Part shown: positions 11,401 through 22,600 of the stretch, piece after piece
How positions within the stretch are numbered: the first letter of the stretch is position 1
Layout: every line of letters starts with the position of its first letter
Source: Phymorhynchus buccinoides
Lineage: Eukaryota > Mollusca > Gastropoda > Neogastropoda > Raphitomidae
NCBI GenBank assembly: GCA_017654935.2
Contig: CM065711.1
Span: forward strand, 28,923,483 to 28,987,482
DNA: 64,000 nucleotides
Direction of reading: 5' to 3'
Notes under the pieces: generated by a model
The model's input: only the letters and a program-made list of their open reading frames with translations
Database searches by the model: none
What the model was told of the DNA's origin: nothing
Made by a program: the position numbers and the translations under genes

Positions 11401-14400
11401 AAATGCCGCCGCATTTTATTTTTGCTTATGCCGTTCCCTGTTTTGTCTGTTTCTAAGAGCAGACGCCGTGTCATGCGCGATAACCTAGTCACTTCCGTTT
11501 TTATCAAAGTGACTGCGCATGCATTCTTATTACTTTCTCTGGAAAAAATGGCGGACTCCAGCAGCAGTAGCGATTCGGGAGATGTTTCAAACGAAAAAAA
11601 CCGAACCCAAACCAGAAAACGAAAATCATCTGGCACACCATCTTGTTCTAAGAAAAAACATCGGCCTGACGCACAAGTTTTCAAAATAGCTTACACGGAG
11701 GAGTGGCCTTGCATCGTCAGAAGTCGACTCGGTGCGAACCATGCTCACTGCAACCTCTGCCATGCAGACTTCTCTGTGAATCATGGCGGTAGAGACGACC
11801 GTCAACACGTTCAATCGGCGAAACATAAGCAGTGCGTTTCGGCTCAGGAAGAGAACAAATTGATTGCCGTCGTTTGTGGATGCTACGAAAAAATTTGCCA
11901 TGCTACTGAAAATTGATGGCTGGGCTACTGATTGGGAAAATTCCAAGTAGGCAGGTGCCTACAGCAGTGGTTGCATTTCTGTATGTACCGTGATTTTCGG
12001 ACTATAAGGCGATATTATGTTATCCAATTTCGACCTACAGGGATGTGAGAGTTACGCGTAAGCACGTAAATGCGTTTTTTCTATTTGAAAGAAAAAAATG
12101 AACAGAGAGAGATCTAAGATCATACTGATTGTCGAGGTCAATACTTCTCGTGCACACAGAGAAAATGAAAGAAAATGGTAGCGAGAGTAAACTCCTTTGA
12201 GTGACTGAATTTTGTTAGCTTCTCTGTGTTTGGCCAGTTATGCCCAATGACAATTATAATAATAATACTGAACATTTATATAGTGCTTTACTCCCTTTGC
12301 AGGGAGCTCAAAGCGCTTTACATAGACAATAAAACACAAATAAGTCATTATACACATAAGACTCACTACAATCAAATCAAATATACATAAAATAATATTG
12401 AAACAAAGCCCTGTTCATAACCACAAAATTTGAAACAATATGACAATATTATAAGAAAAGAAACACAATTGCAAGGGAAATCACAGTTCATGAGCTACGT
12501 TATTGCGCAAACACACACAAAGGTTTGTCTGAGTACTACGCTTTTTTTGTTTTGGGTCCTCTCACATCCCTGGACCTATGCGCCTAATAAACGAGGGCGC
12601 CCTATTAGTGAACAAAATCGTGAGAAGAGAGGCAACGATTGCCGTGCTCAGTACAGTCTACTGTGAGTCACAACATCGAAAGTGGTAACGAGTCGCCGAT
12701 ACGATGAATACTCACGTTAAAATGCTTCAAAATCCCTATTATCGTCTGAGATACCGTCCAACAGATGCCATAACCTTTCATTGGATGTAAAAAGCATCGT
12801 TGTAGAGCTTAAAATGCCATCATTCTACCAGTTTTCACGAAGAAAAGTCCAAACACAACAACCGGAAGTCGCAAAAACGGAAGTTCAGTTATTGTTGGGA
12901 ACTGATTTTCGGTGTTGTCCCACTACTGTCTGGGGCCTTGATGGCCCTTTTACCGCAGTTTTCAGAGGATTAGACTTCAGACCATTCTGATGCCTGATAT
13001 AATAATATGGTGGTTGTGCACTTTCCTTTTCTCGTACTCCAACATCTAGGGTGGGCAGGCTCTTAATCAAGCAAGGGATCGCAGACACTCCCAGTTTGAA
13101 GCTGAATTTTTATGACCTTGAACTGGGGGTGCGCTTGTGTGGCTCTGCCAGAGAGAGGGAGAGAGAGAGAGAGAGTGTGTGTGTTGATGCTTTGTTCAAC
13201 TGATTGTATTTTGTATTGTGTTTTTTGGGTGGGGTGAGTGGTGGTGATGGTAACGGTGTGTGTGTGCGTGTGCGTGCGTGTGTGTGTGTGTGTGTGTGTA
13301 TGTGCGTACGTGCGTGTATGTGTGGGTGGGGTGTGTATGTGTATGCCTATTTGCATGTGCGTGAGCGATTATTTCGTTTTGTTGTTGAATTTGTTGCTTT
13401 TAATTTTTGTTGTTCTTAAGCGCATAGAGCTCCACATTGGTGGAGGAATGCGCTATATAAATGATTCACTATTATTATTATTATTATTTATCTTTCCTTT
13501 CTTCCTACCACTTTGATTTGTTAGGCCCTTCCTTACGTTGAGTAGTTTTAAAACAAATTTCTCATTTTTTTCCTTTTCTGAACAGCGTACTCAGTCTCCT
13601 ATTTTTCTTTTTTTTCTTTCTCTTTTTCCTTGTCATGAAATAATATTGAACTTGTGCTCACCCCTGCTTTTCTCTTAACCCTTTCACTGCCGATGTCGCA
13701 TTTTTGCACCATAAATATTTAACCCTTTCGCCGCCAGCCATTTCTCAGCCCAAAAAAATACTATTAAACTTAACTGGGTAGAGAAAAAAAATTGTCTGCA
13801 ATATTGCGAATTCCTCTGTGACATGTATAACATTAGGCCTGTCCTTACCTCCCAAAATTAAGAAAATAGGGTCTTTGGATAACAGGCCCTGATTTGATGT
13901 CTTTTAGTGACATGGGTGTCAAACAATTGTGGTGCTAAAATGCGACATTGGCGGTGAAAGGGTTAAACCATTGTGGTGCATAAATGCGACATTGGCGGTG
14001 AAAGGGTTAAACCATTGTGGTGCATAAATGCGACATTGGCGGTGAAAGGGTTAAACCATTGTGGTGCATAAATGCGACATTGGCGGTGAAAGGGTTAAAC
14101 CATTGTGGTGCATAAATGCGACATTGGCGGTGAAAGGGTTAAACCATTGTGGTGCATAAATGCGACATTGGCGGTGAAAGGGTTAAACCATTGTGGTGCA
14201 TAAATGCGACATTGGCGGTGAAAGGGTTAAACCATTGTGGTGCATAAATGCGACATTGGCGGTGAAAGGGTTAAACCATTGTGGTGCATAAATGCGACAT
14301 TGGCGGTGAAAGGGTTAAACCATTGTGGTGCATAAATGCGACATTGGCGGTGAAAGGGTTAAACCATTGTGTTGCATAAATGCGACATTGGCGGTGAAAG

Positions 14401-16573
14401 GGTTAAACCATTGTGGTGCATAAATGCGACATTGGCGGTGAAAGGGTTTAAACCATTGTGGTGCATAAATGCGACATTGGCGGTGAAAGGGTTAAACCAT
14501 TGTGGTGCATAAATGCGACATTGGCGGTGAAAGGGTTAAACCATTGTGGTGCATAAATGCGACATTGGCGGTGAAAGGGTTAACACCCATGTCATAAAAA
14601 AACATGAAATCTGGATCTGTTATCCAACCATCTTGTGTTCTTCATTTTAAGAGGTAGCAATAGGCTTCTTGTCTTAAACATGTCACAGGAGGAATTCCCA
14701 ATATTGCAGACAAAATCTTTTTTCTACCCAGGTAAGTTTAACCCTCTCACTCTGATCAATCGAACCGAGAATCTATATTGAATACCAAGTGATGGGAAGT
14801 AACTCCGAACGTCACACCAAATCTTTTATTTTTAAAAATCACCCAGAATAAAGTCTAACTCACATTTCATTTCTGAAAGATGCATATTGAATAGCAATGA
14901 TGATATTTTCATTCCAAAGCTAACACACTGTCACACAACAAACCATGAATTGGAATTAAAAAAATCCGTAATGGCGCTCCGAGCATCGCGCCGAGTCAAT
15001 ACTGCGCACGTCACGTGGAAAGAAGGAAAAAATTTGGGGTCACTTCGAAAAATCCGTTCAAAAAGACTAGTGGGTGCTTTCCCTTGCTGTAAGAACCAAA
15101 AACGGACCACTGAGAGTCAGGAACAGGAAGAACTAACTTAGTATATTGCATTGTGGGTCGGGCAAAAGTGAAAGTGAAACTACTAGACCGGGCGTTCAGC
15201 GGGCGCAATCGGGGGCTACGGGAGCCAATGGTAAAGAAAAAATCGGTCGGATCTGGCGTATGTGGCCGTGAGAGGGTTAAGGGAAAATTCAGGCTTCAAA
15301 AATGGCTGGCGGCGAAAGGGTTAAACGTTTTTGCTGTACCTTTGTATCTCATGTCAGTTTTAAACTCATCTTCCTGATCCAGTGAACTATCCTTTCTTCA
15401 TCCGCTTCTTCTCAACTGTGTCCCCTTCCCTCTCTCTTTCTTCTGACCCATTTACCCCCCAGTCAATCCAAATGTATCCATCTAGCAATCTGTTCAACCA
15501 CCACTCCATTTATCTTTATATTTCTTAATCTATCTGTCCCCCCCCCTTCATATTTTCCCTCTTCACCTTGCTGTCCCTCTGTCTCGTCCTATCTATGCCT
15601 CCTTCTCCACCTCCCCCCCCCCTCTCTTTTATATACTATTTGTTTATTTATAGATTTATTTACTGAATTATGTATTTTGCTACGTAATATTGAATAATAA
15701 CATGTCTTTATCCACATAAGCTTTAAATTGAATGCGCGTGTGTTTCTGGTTGTCTTGATAAAGATTATTAACCCTTTCACCGCCAGCCATATTTTAGCCA
15801 AAAATTTCCATTAAATTTACCTGGGTAGAGAACAAAATCCATCTGCAGTATTGGAGATTTTTCTGTGACATATATAAAATAAGGTCTACCCTTACTTCCC
15901 AAAACTAAGACAATAGGGTCTTTGGATAACAGACCCCAATGTGATGCCTTTTAGTGACTTAGGTGTTGAAATCACTGTGGTGCTAAAATGCGACTTTGAC
16001 AGTGAAAGGGTTAAATCGAAATGTCGACACTTGTTACCCAGCTTTTTGTTTTCATTTTTCTCCCTCCTCAGACCTTCCTGATGAAGAGATAATACAAAAT
16101 CTCGAAAGCTTGAAAGCATTGGTGTTTTGTGGCTTTTTTACAAAAAAAAAATCATAATAATATGGTTGTTGTCAGGATCCTGGTTCATCTGCTGGAGTCG
16201 AGCCGCGACCCTCTGGTGCTCTCTGTGGCGGCCCACGACATCGGGGAATACGTGAGGCACTACCCCCGGGGAAAGCAGTGAGTGGGCGTGGACACGACAG
16301 ACCTGTTTATTTACCATCTCGATTTTGCTGTAATTTTTACGGGGTATTAGGTAGTTTATAGTCACAGAGGCATCTCTGTGAAATTCGTGTTGCTCCCACC
16401 TGGAGAGCGCGTCGCAGCCAGAGGCGCGCCACCCATTTATTAAAATTTTTGTGTGCATGCGATTGTTTGTGTGACTGATGAGGAAGAGAAGGGGGCGGGG
16501 GGTAAATTTTGACCAAATGACAACTTTTTTCGTTGCTACTGGGTTTAGCGTGTGCTAAGTGCATGGGCACACG

Positions 16574-16604
<31 letters not shown>

Positions 16605-19600
16605 TCCACATTCACGTTCAGACCGTAAGGCCTAGTGCAAAGTGAGAGGAAAAATCCCCTGTACCCAGGTTCGAACTCGGGTTTACTTGACACGAAGCGA
16701 ACACGCTACCACTGTGCCACTCTACACCACAGTCTCATTACGGCTACGGGAATTTTTTTTCCTAAATATTAAAAAAAACCCCACTACAGTTGCGTCGGTA
16801 GGCGAAGCTTTTGAAACAATGCGGTGAAAAGTCATTTCGCGCCATTTCCTTTTCTGTTTCCGAAGCTTCTGTATCTTCTGGTCGAAAATCAAAAGAAAAG
16901 ACATCAAAAGTCACTTCAGTGGCACAGAAATTCCGGGAAAGTGACCTCAAAATTCCAGGAATACGTTGTTCAGCACTAGGTGACGAGCATGTGTTCTGTG
17001 TCTACTACTGCTCGACGGACATTTAGTATTGCACACTCAGGTCAGTACGATATCGACGTTCATTGGTCACGCGTTGGATTACAGTTTTTTTCTTCAAAAT
17101 TAGTTTTTTTTTGTTTCAGAAATTACAACTTTATAAAATAGGTCTGTTGTGGAAACGAAACAAAACTCTTTAGTCACTGAAACAACTATCCCTGCCAGAA
17201 TACAGCAAAGGGCTGTCCCTGTGGTCACGAGTGCGTTTTAAATTCTTAATCAGGGATGCAAAATGTAAATAATCATCATAATAATAACATTTATATAGCG
17301 CTTTACCTCAAATGAGCCCAAAGCTCTTTACAATTGAATATTCATCAAGTAAGCTTGGAGCGAATCAGCGTATTATGATGTACCCGAGTCACAAAGATCC
17401 TGTGTGTGTGTGTGTGCGTATGGTGCATGCAGTATATGGACCCATGTAAGCGTTTGTGTGTGCATGCATAAACATGTACATGTTTGCATGTGTGTGTCTG
17501 TGCAGTATTCTTGAGCAGCTTGGAGCCAAGCAACGTATTATGATGTACCTGAGTCACAAAGATCCTTGTGTGTGTGCGTGCGCATGCTTGCGTATGGTGC
17601 ATGCAGTATATGCACCCATGTATGGGTTTGTGTGTGCATGCATAAACATACATGTGTGTGTGTGCAGTATTTTGGAGCGAAGCAGCGTATTATGATATAC
17701 CCGAGTCACAAAGATCCTTTGTGTGTGTGTGCGTCAGGCATCAGAACGGTCCGCTGATTTCCGCGGTTTTGGTAGCCACTGGACGCGGTTTGTACTTCAT
17801 GAGGCAGCGCGATCTTATTCTCAAATGGTATTCTTAAACGGTTTGTTTTCATACTGCGCCTTCGGAAACGAAAAATCGCGGCCATGTTTTGTTTTTTCTT
17901 CAGAGTTTAGAGCTCTCTAGACTCTTACTTTCACTGTTTCAGAGTTTGTTGTGATGACAGTGATTGTGATTTGGGTTTTAAATGAGTCGATTTAGAGGAT
18001 ATGATCGCGGGAGACTACGATGATGTGAGAACTTTGAACTTTTCCGCGAGAAATTGGGTAGCGAATGATCGCAGTGATGCCGAGTATGGACTAGAGTTTT
18101 GTGGGGTCCGACTCGATGTGGACTCCGAGTCATGGCGAGTGTTGTTCGTCCTCGGATTGGACTCTGGATTATTCTGGTGCGTTACTTGCATATGGTGCAT
18201 GTATGCGTCTGTGTGTGCATGCATAAACATGTCATGTTTGCATGTGTGTGTGTGCAGTATTCTTGAGCAGCTTGGAGCGAAGCAGCGTATCATGATGTAC
18301 CTCAGTCACGAAGATCCTGGAGTGAGATACGAATCATTGCTGGCCCTGCAGAAACTGATGGTCCATAACTGGTAATAAATCATCTTCATCGTCGTCATCA
18401 TCATCATCATCTTCATCATAATTATTATCATCATCATTATGATATACTCAAGTTGCGAAGATCCCGGTGTGATATTCAAATCATTGCTGGCCGTGCAGAA
18501 ACTAATGGTCCATAACTGGTAATAAATCATCATCATCATCATCATCGTCATCGTCATCATTATCTTCATCATAGCTATCATCATCATCATCTTCATCATA
18601 ATTATCATCATCATCATTATGATATACTCGAGTTGCGAAGATCCCGGTGTGATATTCGAATCATTGCTGGCCCTGCAGAAACTAATGGTCCATTACTGGT
18701 AATAAATCATCATCATTGTCATTATCTTCATCGTCGTCGTCATCATCTTCATCATAATTATCATCGTCATCATTATGATATACTCAAGTTGCGAAGATCC
18801 TGGTGTGATATTCAAATCATTGCTCGCCCTGCAGAAACTGATGGTCCATTACTGTGTGTTGTGTTATGATTATATGCAATGCATTCTCTAATGTATTCAT
18901 TTTCATAGAGATGTATGGTGAGGATACATGAACCAGTCTGTTAGAAATATGTTTGTGTCGAATGGTGATTGAAAAGCGCATTGAGTTGCTTTGCAAGATT
19001 ATGCGCTATATAAGCATTATTAATTATTTTTATGATTATAATTAATATAATGCAACAAATACTTGTAGCGGTGCCATAGCCGATGAGGTTTAACCGAGGC
19101 GTGGTTACCGCTACACCTATCTGTATTAATAAAAAAATCGGGACTTTACTGGTTTCGTACTGCCTCCGGGCATTGCCTCCAGTATTGTTCCAACCATATT
19201 TGTATTTACAAATGTCCCATATGTGTCTGATTCAGACCAAGAGGACGTAAAACACCATTTTCGTCGTCCATTATGATTCTATCAAAATAAGAATGTGAAA
19301 CATAAATTTACATTACAGCAAATATGTAACTCTCACACCACACCCAATCATTCATCCGCTCTCCGCTACCTTGCTCACTCATCATGCAACCCACCACCAC
19401 ATCCGCCTTCATTTTTAGCCCTTTTCTTTTCCATTTTCCTTCCTTAGCACCCTTGTCAGTTCCAGGCATTAGAATTCGCTACCTCAGAGCAACACCTGTA
19501 TATCTCCAAAATGGCTGATTTGAGAAAAGCCCACTTGAAGTTTTTAAACAACAGCAGAAAACACACAAGTCCTTCTACATTGACAAAACTGACAGTAGTG

Positions 19601-22600
19601 TAGGTTCTGATAGTAATGTACAAGTGCTGAAAGAGGTATTAAATTTCAATTGACAGAAAAGGCTCAAATATACATTTGCAAACACTAGTCATGCTCTGCA
19701 CGGGAAGTGTCTTGCTGTGGCTGGATATAATTTAGAGGAACACCAGTTTTCCCATCACAAGCCTAATGTTGTATAAAACATGCCTGCCCTTACCCTCAGT
19801 GCAGCACTGGGTACAGCAGACCACTTTTCTTTTCAACTGCTGTCCCATATAGCTTATCTGATGTCTGGCTCCCCTGCTGAGAGAAACAGCCAGACCACCA
19901 CTGCCATAGCCCCCCAAAACTTGAGCGATACTGGAGCATACCTCCTTTACCCAAGTGTACTATAAAGATGTATGCATCTTTTGGTAGATAATGTGACCCT
20001 TCTGTTTACTCAGTCATGCTCCTCAGCTAGTCTGACTGAAACATGCCGACTTTGGTTTCCGACTATGACTACCTGATAGCAAAAGGGTTATAAAAAACTT
20101 ATATAGTATCCCAGGTAATATTCTCTAGTATTGAAGTGAGAATAGTTGTTCATTCATTCTGATAAATTATTTGACACAATAAGATAATAAACATATTCTC
20201 ACCTTTATTCCACATGCGCTTTGACTGTATGGCATTGTTCTTTGAATTGACTTTGATCCACAAACACAGGACATTCTTATACAGGCCAATAATGATGATT
20301 ATAACAATATCCGTCTCCTCTTCTTGTCACTCTTCACTAGGCAAAAAAAAGAGGTTTGTTTCCGGTTTCTCGACCGACCCTAGTTTTTGGCCGCCGACCC
20401 TAAACTTTTTTTGGACCATTGGGGGATTTTTAAAAAAAAATCAATAACACGAAAGCAGTCTTCCCGATTACGCAAAGATGTGCGTCACGGTCGTCAATGA
20501 TGTACAGCTTAAAGAATTTGACGTAAAAATTCACCTCCTAGTGCATCATTTTGACGTACATTTTTTTTAAAATTAAAAAGAGAAGCAGACATACCTACCC
20601 TATTTTTAAAACTGATGAAACAGGAAACAGACCCTTTCTTGCCCGATTAATTTTTTAGTATTATTACACAGACCAATAATGATGACCATAACACAAATAT
20701 CTGTCTCCTCTTTTTGTCACTCTTCACTATCATTCAACAGACCAATAATAATGATCATAACACAATATCTGTCTCCTCTTCTTGTCACTCTTCACTATCA
20801 TTACACAGACCAATAATAATGATCATAACACAATATCTGTCTCCTCTTCTTGTCACTCTTCACTATCATTACATAGACCAATAATAATGATCATGAACAC
20901 AACATATCTGTCTCCTCTTCTTGTCACTCTTCACTATCATTACACAGACCAATAATAATGATCATAACACTATATCTGTCTCCTCTTTTTGTCACTCTTC
21001 ACTATCATTCAAGAGACCAATAATGATGAATAACACAAATATATCTGTCTCGTCTTTTTTTCACTCTTCACTATCATTCACACAGACAAATAATAATGAT
21101 CATAACACAATATATGTCTGTCTCCTATTCTTGTCACTCTTCACTATCATTCAACAGACCAATAATAATGATCATAACACAATATCTGTCTCCTCTTCTT
21201 GTCACTCTTCACTATCATTACACAGACCAATAATAATGATCATAACACAATATCTGTCTCCTCTTCTTGTCACTCTTCACTATCATTCACACAGACCAAT
21301 AATAATGATCATAACACAATATCTGTCTCCTCTTCTTGTCACTCTTCACTATCATTACACAGACCAATAATAATGATCATAACACAATATCTGTCTCCTC
21401 TTCTTGTCACTCTTCACTATCATTACACAGACCAATAATAATGATCATAACACAATATCTGTCTCCTCTTCTTGTCACTCTTCACTATCATTCAACAGAC
21501 CAATAATAATGATCATAACACAATATCTGTCTCCTCTTCTTGTCACTCTTCACTATCATTACACAGACCAATAATAATGATCATAACACAATATCTGTCT
21601 CCTCTTCTTTTCAATCTTCACTATCATTACACAGACCAATAATACTGATCATAACACAATATCTGTCTCCTCTTCTTGTCACTCTTCACTATCATTCAAC
21701 AGACCAATAATAATGATCATAACACAATCTATGTCTCCTCTTCTTGTCACTCTTCACTATAATTACACAGACCAATAATAATGATCATAACTCAAACATA
21801 TGTCTCCTCTTTTTTTCACTCTTCACTATCATTACACAGACCAATAATAATGATCATAACACAATATCCGTATCCTCTTTTTATGACTCTTCACTATCAT
21901 TCAACAGACCCCCCCCCCCCCCTCCCACCCAACCCCAACCCCCAACCTATCCACCCCACCCATCGGCTGCCTTTTTGCACCCATTCAAAAAAATGTGACT
22001 AACAATAAAGATCAATTTAAGATAAGACTAGATATAATGTTTTTTTATTAGCCCGTAATAGACGAGTGTATGGTGACAGTGGTTGCCAAATTGGCAAATA
22101 ATTTGATTGAATGTGTAATGAATCTGGCAAGAAGGAATCAAATTAAATTTGATTGAATGTGTAATGAATCTATAGCAAGAATGATCACAAAAAATTTTGT
22201 TGACTGCCAATTTTGGATTATGCACAAACACAACACACACACACACACACACACACCACAAACAACTACACCACTCACACATCACACACACCTCGGCACA
22301 AACACGCGCGCGTACTACACCCGCATGCATGCACACGCACGCACACAAACACACACACACAGCTGGTGTAATTATGATAAGCAATCAACCAAGCAAGTAA
22401 TCCTAGAAGAATAACCACAGGAAAAATTTGATAAATAATATTGCAACAGAGTCCAAATGGACACACACACACATACACACCTCTCGCTAACTATCTCTCT
22501 CTCTCTCTCATCTTTCACACACACACGCGCGGCGCGCGCGCACACACACACACACCAACGTCCTTAATATCCGTGTAGAACCAAATACTTTATACACCTT

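Noticed and set aside
11038..11916. 292-codon open frame joining exon 5 sequence to the transposon peptide
   Set aside because: It reads through the exon 5 donor and into the cagacctgcc element. Splicing at 11273 and the separate ATG at 11548 explain both ends better.
16640..16735. Functional tRNA gene
   Set aside because: Box A and B remnants belong to a dispersed SINE with a non-tRNA body; no full cloverleaf was found.
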